A DNA stretch of 64,000 nucleotides from Bradyrhizobium sp. CCBAU 53340 (GTDB lineage: Bacteria > Pseudomonadota > Alphaproteobacteria > Rhizobiales > Xanthobacteraceae), in contig NZ_CP030055.1 of assembly GCF_015291645.1 (NCBI RefSeq), positions 2,728,001 through 2,792,000 on the forward strand, given 5' to 3'. The notes under the pieces are model-generated. The model saw only the letters and a list, made by a program, of their open reading frames with translations, was not told the DNA's origin and did not search any database. Each line of letters starts with the position of its first letter. Positions within the stretch are counted from its first letter, which is position 1. Shown piece by piece: positions 24,383 to 33,645 of the stretch. A program made the position numbers and the translations under genes.

Positions 24383-27163
24383 TCAACTCGCCAGCGCTGT
24401 TCTCAGCATCTTGGCGAGCTCCGACTTGCGGTAGGGCTTGGCCAGCAGCAGCACGCCGGAATCGAGCCGGCCGTGATGGACAATGGCGTTTTCCGTATAG
24501 CCGGAGGTGAACAGTGTCTTCAGATCCGGTCGCCGCCGCGCCGCTTCGTCGGCGAGCTGGCGACCGTTCATGTTCCCCGGCATGATGATGTCGGTGAAGA
24601 GCAGGTCGATGTCCTTGTCGGCGTCGATGATGACGAGGGCTTCGGCGGCGTTGGCCGCTTCGAGCGCGGCATAGCCGAGGCTCTTGACCTGGGTCACGAC
24701 ATACTGCCGCACCAGCGCGTCGTCCTCGACGATCAGGATCTTCTCATCGCCGCCGGTGATAGGCACGTTCTGAAGCGCCTCATACTCCGTTTCCTGCACG
24801 CCGGTGGACCGCGGCAGGTAGATCTTCACGCTCGTGCCGTGGCCTTCCTCGCTGTAGATCTTGATGTGTCCGCCGGACTGCTTGACGAAACCGAACACCA
24901 TGCTGAGACCGAGGCCCGTGCCCTTGCCGACCTCCTTGGTGGTGAAGAAGGGATCGAAAACCCGCTCGAGCAGGTCCGCCGGAATCCCCGAACCGGTGTC
25001 GCTGACCGCGATCATCACGTAATTGCCGGCGACGACATCAGGATTCATGCTGGCATAGCCGTCGTCGAGGAAGATGTTGCGGGTCTCCAGCACAAGCGTG
25101 CCACCATCGGGCATGGCGTCGCGCGCGTTCAGCGCGAGATTGAGGATCGCGGTCGAGAGCTGGCCCGGATCGACCAGGGCGGGCCAGGCATCCTCGGTGA
25201 GCTGCGGCATGATGGTGATCTGCTCGCCGAGCGTCGGGTGCAGCAGCTTGGCGGCTTCGAGCGCCAGCGCATTGACGTCGATCTCGCGCGGCTGGAGCGG
25301 CTGCTTGCGGGCGAAGGCGAGCAGGTGCTTGGTCAGCTGCGCGCCGCGCTCGGCGGCGTCGTCGATCAGCTTGGTGATGGCGGCAAGCTCGGGTCGGTCG
25401 GCGACGGCGTCCGCCAAGATGCCGATCGTGCCGGTGATGACGGTGAGCACGTTGTTGAAATCGTGGGCGACGCCACCGGTCAACTGGCCGATCGAATCCA
25501 TCTTCTGGACCTGCCGGAGCTGCGCCTCTGCGGCCTGCTTGTCGGTCAGGTCGCGGCCGATGAAGAAGTGGCGCTTGACGGGCTCCGACCAGGTGCCCAT
25601 CCAGTTCAGTGTCACCTCGTGGCCGTCATAGTGATAATAGCGCGCCTCGAAGCTGCGCTTGACCGCGCCACGTCGCGCCGCGCGCATCTCGCTCCGGGTC
25701 TTGTCGAGGTCGTCGGGATGGATGAATTCGGTCGCACTGTGCCCGATCAGATCGGCCGGGGTGAAGCCGAGGATGTCCTTCACGCTCGGGCTGACCTGGA
25801 TGAAATTGCCGTATCCGTCGGTGACCAGGATCAGATCCTGCGAGGTCTCGAAGATGCGTTCGCGCTCCTCGATCTCGCGGCGCAGTTTCTCTCGCGCTTG
25901 CTTTTCCTCGGTGATGTCATGCGCGATCTTGGATGCGCCGATGATTTCACCGTTGTCAGATCGCAGCGGCGAGACGTTCAGGACGACGTCGATCTGCCGG
26001 CCGTCCTTGTGGGTGCGGACGGTCTCGTGCTGGGCAATCGACTCGTTGCCGCTGATACGGTTGAGAAGGCCCCTGGCTTCGGCCTTCCGGTCCTCCGGGA
26101 CCACGAGATAGATCGACTGGCCGATGGCTTCGGTGGCCGAATAGCCGAACAGGCGCTCGGCGGCCTTGTTCCAGCCCGTGATGAGGCCGTCGAGCGACTC
26201 GGTGATGATGGCATCGTTGGAGGACTCGACCACGGCGCCGTAGAGCGCAAGACGCTTGCCGTAATAGTCGCGATCGGACGCCGATTGTTCGCGCAACCGG
26301 CCGACGAGCCCCATCGTGCTCGCCTGGAGGCGGACGTTCTCGATCAAGAGCACGGCGAGCACGAAGCTCGCGGCGCAAAGCCCGTAGAGCCGGCCGACGT
26401 AGAAGCCGAGGTCATAGCGGGCGACATTGACGATGGCCGATAGCGCGATGTCGAACAGCCAGGCGCACATCGTGACCATGAGCCAGATGTCGATCACCGT
26501 ATGCGGCTTGCGGAACCACAGCGTGATCAGCGCCGCAAAACTCAAGGACCAGACGAACGACACCACGCCGATCATCGTGGTGGTATAGCGACCGTCCTTC
26601 AGCAAGACCGGCAGCAGATCGTGCTGCGCGGTGACGATCCAGGCAATGACGATCATCGCGGCGATCACGCCGAGCACGGCGAGCATAATCGAGCGCTCGG
26701 TCGGCGCTGCGATCATGTTGCCTCCGTTGCCGTCCTTCAACCATCCATAGGCCAGCACGAACAACGGGAAGCCGCCATGCCAGATCATGTAGAGCCAGAC
26801 GGTGGTCTGTGAGCTGGCACCCAGCAGCCCGGTTGGAGCGAACAGTCCCGGGAAGGTGAGGGCGTGGGTCAATGCCGCCGCGGCCGTGAACAGATATCCG
26901 GTCGACAGCAGCAACAGCGCGCGGCTGCGCAGGACGGAGAATTGCGACAGCAGCAGAACCGCGGTGATGACGTCGCTGACGGCGAGCGCCGATTGGTAGC
27001 TGGCCACAAAGGCCGGCACCTCGATCAGCGGAATCCCCGCGAAGGGAACGGCCAGCGCGAACAGGACGGCGGAGATTCCGACAATCGCCAATGCTGCAGT
27101 GCGATCGCTCTGCTTGGCCGGTAAAGTCGAAAGAAATGTGCTTCGGTCGTTCTTTGCGTGCAC
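24383..27163 (-). CDS. Membrane hybrid histidine kinase with MASE4-like sensor, two PAS domains and receiver
   Basis: A 926-residue sensor. The N-terminal 270 residues hold about eight membrane helices of the MASE4-like type (LTFPGLFAPTGLLGASSQT, WHGGFPLFVLAYG). Then come two PAS/PAC units (about 305-425 and 430-545: ITGWNKAAERLFGYSATEAI; FIQVSPSVKDILGFTPADLI), HisKA with GGVAHDFNNVLTVI (His about 568), and an ATPase domain with GSGIPADLLERVFDPFFTTK. A C-terminal receiver follows (LIVEDDALVRQY; phospho-Asp about 857 in LLFTDIIMPG). The start is a GTG at 27163 after GAGAGG. It is divergent from a stand-alone receiver gene, a likely phosphorelay partner (inference). Confidence 0.92.
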   Translation of the reverse strand: MHAKNDRSTFLSTLPAKQSDRTAALAIVGISAVLFALAVPFAGIPLIEVPAFVASYQSALAVSDVITAVLLLSQFSVLRSRALLLLSTGYLFTAAAALTHALTFPGLFAPTGLLGASSQTTVWLYMIWHGGFPLFVLAYGWLKDGNGGNMIAAPTERSIMLAVLGVIAAMIVIAWIVTAQHDLLPVLLKDGRYTTTMIGVVSFVWSLSFAALITLWFRKPHTVIDIWLMVTMCAWLFDIALSAIVNVARYDLGFYVGRLYGLCAASFVLAVLLIENVRLQASTMGLVGRLREQSASDRDYYGKRLALYGAVVESSNDAIITESLDGLITGWNKAAERLFGYSATEAIGQSIYLVVPEDRKAEARGLLNRISGNESIAQHETVRTHKDGRQIDVVLNVSPLRSDNGEIIGASKIAHDITEEKQAREKLRREIEERERIFETSQDLILVTDGYGNFIQVSPSVKDILGFTPADLIGHSATEFIHPDDLDKTRSEMRAARRGAVKRSFEARYYHYDGHEVTLNWMGTWSEPVKRHFFIGRDLTDKQAAEAQLRQVQKMDSIGQLTGGVAHDFNNVLTVITGTIGILADAVADRPELAAITKLIDDAAERGAQLTKHLLAFARKQPLQPREIDVNALALEAAKLLHPTLGEQITIMPQLTEDAWPALVDPGQLSTAILNLALNARDAMPDGGTLVLETRNIFLDDGYASMNPDVVAGNYVMIAVSDTGSGIPADLLERVFDPFFTTKEVGKGTGLGLSMVFGFVKQSGGHIKIYSEEGHGTSVKIYLPRSTGVQETEYEALQNVPITGGDEKILIVEDDALVRQYVVTQVKSLGYAALEAANAAEALVIIDADKDIDLLFTDIIMPGNMNGRQLADEAARRRPDLKTLFTSGYTENAIVHHGRLDSGVLLLAKPYRKSELAKMLRTALAS

Positions 27164-27429
27164 GTTGACCTCTCGCTAGGTCGGCATGGGGCAGTCTACG
27201 TGACTTCGTTTGGCCGGCTGCCTTGGCTTTCCATGGTAGCCCGCTCCGGGCGCGTGTCTCGAGGGGATGCTCCGGCGACTCAACCGAGGGTTACAGCTTA
27301 CTTAACCTGAACACGGAATCGGAATAGGGAATCGGTAAGATTGGCTTTACTGGACGGGCCTCATACTGCCGTGGCGCACCGCGCCGCTGAATTGAACCAA
27401 TTAATGATGCAAATCCGGGAGTTGTTCCC

Positions 27430-27816
27430 ATGCCCCGTGTCCTGATTGTTGACGACCAGAAGGACGTGCGCGCCATGGTTTCGATCGTCCTTCGGGTCAA
27501 CCGTTATGACGTGGTTGAAGCAGATACGGGCGTGGCCGGCCTGAAGGCTTTTAGCGAGGGCGGCTTTGACGCGGTGATTGTCGACATTTTCCTGACCGAC
27601 AGTAGCGGTATCGAGGTCATGGCCGCTATTCGCGAGCGTGTCCCCGGATTTCCGATCGTGGCCGTCTCGGGCATGACGGCACTGGATTTCATCGGCGAGG
27701 CGGCCGGCCTGGACGGTGTCGTCTGCCTGCAAAAGCCGTTTCGACCGAACGACCTGCTGCAAGCGCTCCGAAAGGCTCAGGAAGCGGCGGGCGGCGAACT
27801 CTCCGCTGCCGTCTGA
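27430..27816 (+). CDS. Single-domain response regulator (receiver only)
   Basis: The 128-residue protein is one receiver domain without an output domain. It has D8/D9 (LIVDDQ), phosphoacceptor D52 (VIVDIFLTDSSG), a Ser/Thr switch residue (AVSGMT) and K102 (LQKPFRP). Like CheY or Spo0F, it must act by protein contact or pass phosphate on. It is 267 bp divergent from the hybrid kinase gene, which probably phosphorylates it or shares a phosphotransferase with it (inference). A hairpin lies just after its stop. Confidence 0.9.
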   Translation: MPRVLIVDDQKDVRAMVSIVLRVNRYDVVEADTGVAGLKAFSEGGFDAVIVDIFLTDSSGIEVMAAIRERVPGFPIVAVSGMTALDFIGEAAGLDGVVCLQKPFRPNDLLQALRKAQEAAGGELSAAV

Positions 27817-27830
27817 CGGTGCTGCAAAGG

Positions 27831-27858
27831 AAAACGCCCCGGCGAACCGGGGCGTTGA
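27831..27858 (-). terminator. Terminator between receiver gene and livK
   Basis: A perfect stem AACGCCCCGG / CCGGGGCGTT with loop CGAA (27833-27856) stands between the convergent genes. On the minus strand it is followed by TTTTCC, so it best serves the livK transcript; it may stop both. The loop and core match those of the rpsD terminator. Confidence 0.75.
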
Positions 27859-27891
27859 CGTCGATTCGACGAAAAGGTCAGCCACCCTGTC

Positions 27892-29010
27892 TCAGGTGCC
27901 GTTGGCGTTGAGCTCAGCGTAGCCGCCCTTGGCATCCCACTTGTAGACGACATAGTCGATCTGCTTGATGTCGCCCTTGGCGTCATATTCGAGCTGGCCA
28001 AGCACCGTATCCCACTTGCCTGCCTTGATTGCCGCCATGACCTTCTTGGCATCGGTGGAGCCGGCCTTCTTGACCGCCTGCGACCAGACCTGCATCGCCG
28101 CGTAGGTGTAGAGGGTGTAACCCTCCGGATCGATGCCCTTGGCCTTGAAGGCCTCGACGATCTTCTTCGCAGTCGGCTTGTTGCGCGGATCGGGACCGAA
28201 GGTGAACAGCGTGCCTTCGCCGGCCGGGCCCGTGATCGAGGCGTATTCCTTATCGGCCAGCGCATCGCCCGACATCAGGATCGTCTTCATGCCCTGGTCG
28301 CGCATCTGGCGCAGGATCAGGCCGGCTTCCTGGTGATAGCCGCCGACATAGACGAGGTCGATGTTCTCCTTCTTCAGGCGCGAGACGATCGCGTTGAAGT
28401 CCTTGTCGCCCTTGTTGTAGGACTCATTGAGCTTCTCTGTGATGCCGGCCTTGTTGAGCGCCTTCTTGGTCTCGTCGGCCAGACCCTTGCCGTAAGTGGT
28501 CTTGTCGTTGAGGATCGCGATGTTCTTGCCCTTGAAGTTCTTGGCGATGTACTGGGCCGCGATCAGGCCCTGCTGATCGTCGCGGCCGCAGACGCGCGCC
28601 ACGTTCCAGAGCTTCCGCTCGGTGAACAGAGGGTTGGTCGAGGCAGGGGTGATCTGGAGGACGTTACCGTCGGCATAGGCTTCCGAAGCCGGGATCGACG
28701 ACGACGAGCAGAAATGGCCGGCGACGAACGGGATCTTCGCGCCGGCGATCTTTTCGGCGACTGAGCGGGCCTGCTTCGGATCGCAGGCGTCGTCCTCGGA
28801 ATCGAGCACCAGCTTCTTGCCGGTGACGCCGCCGGCGGCATTGATGTCGGCCACCGCCAGCTCGGCGCCGTTCTTCATTTGGCGGCCAAAGGCGGATTCG
28901 GTGCCGGTCAACGGGCCGGCGACTGCGATGGTGATGTCGTCTGCGAACGCCGCCGTCGACAGCGCAACCGACGCGCCGAATGCCAGACCGATGAGTTTGA
29001 GTGATTTCAT
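27892..29010 (-). CDS. livK: Branched-chain amino acid-type ABC transporter substrate-binding protein
   Basis: A 372-residue periplasmic binding protein of the LivK (type I fold) family. A signal peptide MKSLKLIGLAFGASVALSTA ends at AFA-DDITIAVAGP (about residue 23-24). Core motifs are PLTGTESAFGRQMKNGAELA, KLVLDSEDDACDPKQARSVA, FVAGHFCSSSSIPASEAYAD and DLVYVGGYHQEAGLILRQ. It captures leucine-type amino acids or, in many rhizobia, aromatic acids or amides; the ligand is not certain. It lies 145 bp past livF, so it may have its own promoter as the abundant component. Confidence 0.92.
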   Translation of the reverse strand: MKSLKLIGLAFGASVALSTAAFADDITIAVAGPLTGTESAFGRQMKNGAELAVADINAAGGVTGKKLVLDSEDDACDPKQARSVAEKIAGAKIPFVAGHFCSSSSIPASEAYADGNVLQITPASTNPLFTERKLWNVARVCGRDDQQGLIAAQYIAKNFKGKNIAILNDKTTYGKGLADETKKALNKAGITEKLNESYNKGDKDFNAIVSRLKKENIDLVYVGGYHQEAGLILRQMRDQGMKTILMSGDALADKEYASITGPAGEGTLFTFGPDPRNKPTAKKIVEAFKAKGIDPEGYTLYTYAAMQVWSQAVKKAGSTDAKKVMAAIKAGKWDTVLGQLEYDAKGDIKQIDYVVYKWDAKGGYAELNANGT

Positions 29011-29155
29011 GAGATACCTCGCGAGTGATCGCCTGTGGGAGTTGCCGGGCAAGCCCGGTCCAAACCGACGCCATTGTTCAATGAATTTTTCGAGAAGTCA
29101 CCGGCAAAATACGAGCATAGGCAAAGATATCTCGCCGCATTCGCGCGCAGGCCAG

Positions 29156-29896
29156 TCAGTGCCGACCGCCTTCCAGATAGGCCGCGCGAATTTCTGGGCG
29201 CTGCAGCAAGTCGGCACCGGACCCGGCCAGCGTGATCAGGCCGTTGACCATGACATAGCCGCGATGGGCAAGCTTCAGCGCGTGATTGGCGTTCTGCTCG
29301 ACGATCAGAACGGTCAGGCCGTCCTGGCGGTTCAAGGTGCGGATCGCGTCGAAAATCTGCCGCGCGATCAGCGGCGCAAGCCCGAGCGAAGGCTCGTCGA
29401 GCAACAACAGGCGCGGGCGGCTCATGAGGGCGCGTCCGATCGCCAGCATCTGTTGCTCGCCGCCCGACAGGGTTCCGCCGCGCTGAGCGACCCGTTCCTT
29501 CAGACGAGGGAACAGCGCAAAGACGCGTTCCAGCGTTGTTTCCCGTTCCGCCTCGGTGCTGTCGGTGACATCGGCGCCCATGCGCAGGTTTTCCGCGACG
29601 CTCATGCGCGGGAAGATCCGGCGGCCTTCCGGCGACTGCGCGATGCGCAGGTGCGCGATATGATGGGTTGGGACAGAGGTAATGTCCTTGCCGTCGAACA
29701 GGATCTGGCCGGCGCGGGCGCGCGGCTTGCCGAAGATCGTCATCATCAACGTCGATTTGCCGGCGCCGTTGGCGCCGATCAACGCGACGATCTCGCCAGA
29801 ATTGATCTCGATGTCGACGCCTTTCAGCGCTTCGATCTTGCCGTAGGCGGCGCGCAAGCCGCGGATGGCGAGCAGGGGGGGGGACACCGCGCTCAC
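29156..29896 (-). CDS. livF: Branched-chain amino acid-type ABC transporter ATPase LivF
   Basis: The 246-residue ATPase powers the importer together with LivG. It has Walker A GANGAGKST (about 41-49), the LSGGEQQMLAIGRAL signature, Walker B RLLLLDEPSLG and the H-loop IVEQNANHALK. I choose a GTG at 29896 (product VSAVSPPLLAIRGLRAAYG), because it overlaps the livG stop by four bases (GTGA), the normal coupled arrangement. The longer open frame upstream overlaps livG entirely in another frame. A run of eight C's in the antisense codons follows the start. Confidence 0.93.
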   Translation of the reverse strand: MSAVSPPLLAIRGLRAAYGKIEALKGVDIEINSGEIVALIGANGAGKSTLMMTIFGKPRARAGQILFDGKDITSVPTHHIAHLRIAQSPEGRRIFPRMSVAENLRMGADVTDSTEAERETTLERVFALFPRLKERVAQRGGTLSGGEQQMLAIGRALMSRPRLLLLDEPSLGLAPLIARQIFDAIRTLNRQDGLTVLIVEQNANHALKLAHRGYVMVNGLITLAGSGADLLQRPEIRAAYLEGGRH

Positions 29897-30723
29897 GATC
29901 CGCTCTCCATTACCGCCATGGCTTCCTCTTCGTCGGCGCCGAGATAGGCGGCGATCACCTTGGGATCGTCGCGGACCTCGCGCGGCGAACCTTCCGCGAT
30001 CTTCACGCCGTGGTCCATCACGACGATATGGTCGGAGATCTCCATCACCACGGACATGTCGTGCTCGATCAGGAGAATCGAGGTGCCCTCGGCCCGGATC
30101 GAGAGCAGCAGCTCGCTCAAGGCCGCGCTCTCCCGCGCGTTGAGCCCTGCGGCAGGCTCGTCGAGGCACAGCAGCGCGGGCCCGGTGCACATCGCGCGCG
30201 CGATCTCGAGCCGGCGCTGATCGCCATAGGCGAGGTTGCCCGCGGCGTCGTCGGCGCGGTCCAGGAGGCCCACCCGTTTCAGCCAACGGGTCGCAAGGTC
30301 GATGGCGTCTTGCTCCGCGCTGCTGTAGGAGGGCGCGCCAATCAGGCCGAGGAAGGTGAGGCCCGAGGCGCGCATCAGCATATTGTGCTGCGCCACCATC
30401 AGGTTCTCGAGCGTCGTCATGCCCGGAAATAGACGGATGTTCTGGAAGGTGCGCGCGATCTTCGCCTGCTTAGCGATGCGGAAATCCTTCAGCCGCTCGA
30501 TGGCGAAATGGCTGCCGTTTTCATGCGTCAGGCGGATCGAGCCGCCGCTCGGCTTGTAGAAGCCGGTGATACAGTTGAACACGGTGGTCTTGCCGGCGCC
30601 GTTCGGTCCGATCAGCGCGGTGATCTTGCCGCGTTCGGCGGCAAACGACAGATCGTGCACGGCGAGGATGCCGCCGAAGCGCATGGTCAGCCGGTCGACG
30701 CTCAGAATGGTCTCGCCGCTCAT
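29893..30723 (-). CDS. livG: Branched-chain amino acid-type ABC transporter ATPase LivG
   Basis: The 276-residue ATPase has Walker A GPNGAGKTTVFNCITGFY (about 38-55), the N-terminal motif MRFGGILAVHDLSF, a signature LAYGDQRRLEIARAM (LSGGQ replaced by LAYGDQR, as in LivG generally), Walker B ALLCLDEPAAGLN and the LIEHDMSVVM H-loop. It overlaps livM at its start by four bases and livF at its end by four. The pair LivG/LivF forms the ATPase heterodimer on the inner face of the membrane. Confidence 0.94.
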   Translation of the reverse strand: MSGETILSVDRLTMRFGGILAVHDLSFAAERGKITALIGPNGAGKTTVFNCITGFYKPSGGSIRLTHENGSHFAIERLKDFRIAKQAKIARTFQNIRLFPGMTTLENLMVAQHNMLMRASGLTFLGLIGAPSYSSAEQDAIDLATRWLKRVGLLDRADDAAGNLAYGDQRRLEIARAMCTGPALLCLDEPAAGLNARESAALSELLLSIRAEGTSILLIEHDMSVVMEISDHIVVMDHGVKIAEGSPREVRDDPKVIAAYLGADEEEAMAVMESGS

Positions 30724-32045
30724 CCGTGGCCCTCCTTGACGAGGTCGGAGGAGATGGCTTGCGCCTTGGTCAGATACACGGTCGGCGCACGATGGCCGAT
30801 GATGCCGCGCGGCCGCCAGATCATGATCAGCACCATCGCCATGCCGAACACCAGCATGCGGTAGGTCTCGAGTCCGCGGAATAGCTCGAAACCGCCGATC
30901 ATGGTGAGTGCGGCAAGCGCCACGCCGAGCTGCGAGCCCATGCCACCGAGCACGACGATGGCGAGCACCAGCGCCGATTCCTGGAAAGTGAAGGACTCCG
31001 GGCTGATGAAGCCCTGGCGGGTGGCGAAGAACGCGCCGGCGAAGCCGCCGAACATCGCACCGGTTGCGAAGGCGGTCAGCTTGGTGGTCGTCGTGTTGAT
31101 GCCGAGTGCGCGGCAGGCGACTTCGTCCTCGCGCAACGCCTCCCAGGCGCGGCCGATCGGCAGGCGCCGCAGACGGATCGTCACCCAGTTAGTGAGCAGT
31201 GCCAGCGCCAGGATCAGATAGAACAGGAAGACGATGCGATGGGTCGGCGAGTAGTCGATGCCGAGCTTTGCGGCCAGCCCGTCGTCGCTGTTGTCGAGTG
31301 GGATGCCGAACAAAGTGGGGCGTGGAATGCCTGAGACGCCGTTCGGTCCGCCGGTCAGGTCCTGCCAATTGATGATGACAAGCCGGATGATCTCGCCGAA
31401 GGCCAGTGTCACGATAGCGAGATAGTCGCCACGAAGCCGAAGCACCGGAAAGCCGAGCATCACGCCCCAGCAGGCGGCCAGCATGCCCGCAAGCGGCAGG
31501 CAGACCCAGAACGACCAGCCGAAATTGGTGGCCAGCAGCGCGTAGGAGTAGGCGCCCACCGCGTAGAAGGCGACATAGCCGAGGTCGAGCAGGCCGGCGA
31601 GCCCAACTACAACATTGAGGCCCCAGCCGAGCATCACATAGGTGAGCACGAGGATCGCGAGGTCGAGGATGTAGCGCTGATTGTAGAAGATCACCGGGAC
31701 GAACAGGGTGAAGACGAGCAGCGCCGGTCCGAGGAAGCGGCCTGCCAGCGAGATGCCTTGTTGCACGGCGGGCGGCACGAGCTTCTCGGCCCCGCTCGGC
31801 CCGATCCACTGTCGCAGCAATTCAATCAAGATGGAGCCGCCGAACACGACACCGACGATGGAGGCGAGATCGCCGAACCGGGTCCAGAAGGTCAGTTGTC
31901 CGTCGGGACCGGCCTCGGTGCGGATGCCGATCATGAGCGAGAACAGCACCAGCGCAACGCATGCGCTGAGGAAGGCTTTTTTCAGGATGAAGGGGATGCC
32001 GGAGGTGCGGCTGACATGCGTGGTTTCGGTTGGAATGGCTGTCAC
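30720..32045 (-). CDS. livM: Branched-chain amino acid-type ABC permease LivM
   Basis: A 441-residue permease. The conserved LivM core with about eight helices begins near residue 125 (YILDLAILVLTYVMLGWGLN, GLAGLLDLGYVAFYAVGAYS). The EAA-like loop RRLPIGRAWEALREDEVACRALGIN contacts the ATPase. The first 120 residues add two further helices (about 25-45 and 60-80) and a loop, an extension also seen in long LivM forms of proteobacteria. The start at 32045 lies 12 bp after livH. It works with LivH as the heterodimeric channel. Confidence 0.93.
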   Translation of the reverse strand: MTAIPTETTHVSRTSGIPFILKKAFLSACVALVLFSLMIGIRTEAGPDGQLTFWTRFGDLASIVGVVFGGSILIELLRQWIGPSGAEKLVPPAVQQGISLAGRFLGPALLVFTLFVPVIFYNQRYILDLAILVLTYVMLGWGLNVVVGLAGLLDLGYVAFYAVGAYSYALLATNFGWSFWVCLPLAGMLAACWGVMLGFPVLRLRGDYLAIVTLAFGEIIRLVIINWQDLTGGPNGVSGIPRPTLFGIPLDNSDDGLAAKLGIDYSPTHRIVFLFYLILALALLTNWVTIRLRRLPIGRAWEALREDEVACRALGINTTTTKLTAFATGAMFGGFAGAFFATRQGFISPESFTFQESALVLAIVVLGGMGSQLGVALAALTMIGGFELFRGLETYRMLVFGMAMVLIMIWRPRGIIGHRAPTVYLTKAQAISSDLVKEGHG

Positions 32046-32057
32046 GCGCGGCGCCCG

Positions 32058-32975
32058 TCAGACTTTTTCGACTTCGGGCCGGCCCAGCAGACCGGTCGGC
32101 ATGAAAATCAGGACGATGATCAGGATCGAGAAGGCGGCGACGTCCTTGTACTCCACCGAGAAATAGGCCGACCAGAAGGTTTCGATCAGGCCGATCGCGA
32201 GCCCGCCCAGCACCGCGCCGGGCAGCGAGCCGATGCCGCCGAGCACGGCGGCCGTGAATGCCTTGATGCCAGCGACGAAGCCCATGAAGAAATCGACCTG
32301 GCCGTAATAGAGAAGGTACATCATGCCCGCGACTGCGGCGAGCGCCGCGCCGATCACGAAAGTCATGGAAATGGTTCGATCGACGTCGACACCGAGCAGC
32401 GCCGCCATGGTCTGGTCCTGCTCGCAGGCCCGCATGTCGCGGCCGAGCCGTGTCCGCGAGACAAGCCAGGTGAATATGGCCAGCAGCACGATGGTCACTA
32501 GCACGACCATGATCTGCATGTTGGAGAGCTGCACCGCAAAACCTTCGGGACCTTCATGCAGCGTATAGCCTCCCGTGATGATCGGCGGCACGGGCTTGAC
32601 GCGCGCGCCCTGCGCGACTTGCGAATAGTTCGTCAGCACGAAGGACATGCCGATCGCCGACAACATCGGTGCGAGACGGAAGGAGTGCCGCAGCGGCCGA
32701 TAGGCGATGCGCTCGACCGTCCAGCCATAGAGTGCGGTGACTGCCATCGCGACCAGCAGAACGACCAGCAGGATCAGTGGGATCGCGGTCAGACCGAGCG
32801 AGACCAGGAGCAGGAAGGAGATCAGTGCGATGAAGCCGCCGATCATGAAGATGTCGCCATGGGCGAAATTGATCATGCCGACGATGCCGTAGACCATCGT
32901 GTAGCCGATCGCGATCAGGCCGTAGATGGAGCCAAGCACGAGGCCGTTGATGAGCTGCTGGGTGAAATAATCCAT
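32058..32975 (-). CDS. livH: Branched-chain amino acid-type ABC permease LivH
   Basis: The 305-residue permease begins MDYFTQQLINGLVLGSIYGL, with about eight membrane helices. Key segments are IAIGYTMVYGIVGMINFAHG, RLGRDMRACEQDQTMAALLG (the ATPase-contact loop) and GFVAGIKAFTAAVLGGIGSL. It is the first gene of the livHMGF run and so the promoter is probably in the 290-bp gap before 33269. Substrate range (branched-chain amino acids or aromatic acids) is not settled by sequence. Confidence 0.94.
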   Translation of the reverse strand: MDYFTQQLINGLVLGSIYGLIAIGYTMVYGIVGMINFAHGDIFMIGGFIALISFLLLVSLGLTAIPLILLVVLLVAMAVTALYGWTVERIAYRPLRHSFRLAPMLSAIGMSFVLTNYSQVAQGARVKPVPPIITGGYTLHEGPEGFAVQLSNMQIMVVLVTIVLLAIFTWLVSRTRLGRDMRACEQDQTMAALLGVDVDRTISMTFVIGAALAAVAGMMYLLYYGQVDFFMGFVAGIKAFTAAVLGGIGSLPGAVLGGLAIGLIETFWSAYFSVEYKDVAAFSILIIVLIFMPTGLLGRPEVEKV

Positions 32976-33268
32976 AGGCCTGCCGTTACCAAACCTGACG
33001 CGGGCTCGAAGGGAGCTCAGATAGAGGGTGAGTTTCTTATGAGCTTCTCGGGCCCCGGCAGCCCCTAAGCGTTCTTCCCGTTTTGTAACAGGAGGGAACT
33101 GGCGGCTGCAACTGGCCAGGTATCGGCATAAAGGCTTGTACAGAGATCATTTCGTGGCGGAACTCATCTTCCTGGTTCCGCACCTGCGAGAAGCCAGGTT
33201 CCGCGGGGCAACCAAATCGGCCGCCGGTTGTTATCTTGCACTGACGTCCAACAAGGGAGTTTCCCCCA

Positions 33269-33451
33269 ATGACGAAGCAGCAGAACCAGAATCCGGGCCA
33301 GCAGAGTCAGAGCCCCGGCCAGCAGCGCCCGAGCCAGCAGCCAGGGCAGCAGCAGGGCGGCGGCCAGAAACCCGGACAGCAGCAGCAGGACCCGATGCGC
33401 CAGGGCGACAGGCCCGGCCAGCAGGGCGGCCAGCGCAGTCAGGACGATTAG
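33269..33451 (+). CDS. Gln/Pro/Gly-rich disordered microprotein, 60 residues
   Basis: The product MTKQQNQNPGQQSQSPGQQR, then PSQQPGQQQGGGQKPGQQQQ and a short acidic end, is almost all Gln, Gly, Pro, Ser and Asn. It has irregular PGQQ repeats, no hydrophobic residues except two Met, and therefore must be disordered. Two things mark it as a real gene: AAGGGAG upstream of the ATG, and a perfect intrinsic terminator 28 bp after the stop (33479). Function unknown; hydrophilic stress proteins with this composition exist, but no homology can be claimed by eye. Confidence 0.65.
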   Translation: MTKQQNQNPGQQSQSPGQQRPSQQPGQQQGGGQKPGQQQQDPMRQGDRPGQQGGQRSQDD

Positions 33452-33478
33452 TTTGGAAGCCCAAGAGTGAAGGAGCAG

Positions 33479-33504
33479 GCCCCGCCGAAAGGCGGGGCTT
33501 TTTC
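33479..33504 (+). terminator. Rho-independent terminator of the Gln-rich microprotein gene
   Basis: A perfect stem GCCCCGCC / GGCGGGGC (33479-33486, 33491-33498) with a GAAA tetraloop is followed by TTTTTCTTT. It is one of the clearest terminators in the window and lies right after the 60-codon gene. Confidence 0.9.
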
Positions 33505-33645
33505 TTTGGCCGAATGGCCGGCGTACGGTCCCTGGGGGCAGTTAAGGTAAACAAACGGTTTAAATTGCCGCCACAGTCTGATGCGAGTTAGCTCCCGGCA
33601 AAGCCTTCTGTCCGAAGGCGCGTAGCAGGCGAAGCGGGTAGCGGC

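Noticed and set aside
24473..26443. 656-codon plus-strand frame opposite the hybrid kinase
   Set aside because: Antisense shadow with no motifs, while the minus strand encodes PAS, HisKA, ATPase and receiver domains.
33136..33591. 151-codon plus-strand frame that covers the Gln-rich gene in another frame
   Set aside because: No ribosome-binding site, runs through the terminator at 33479, and its composition (Pro/Ala/Arg/Glu) is what a frameshifted Gln-rich gene gives.
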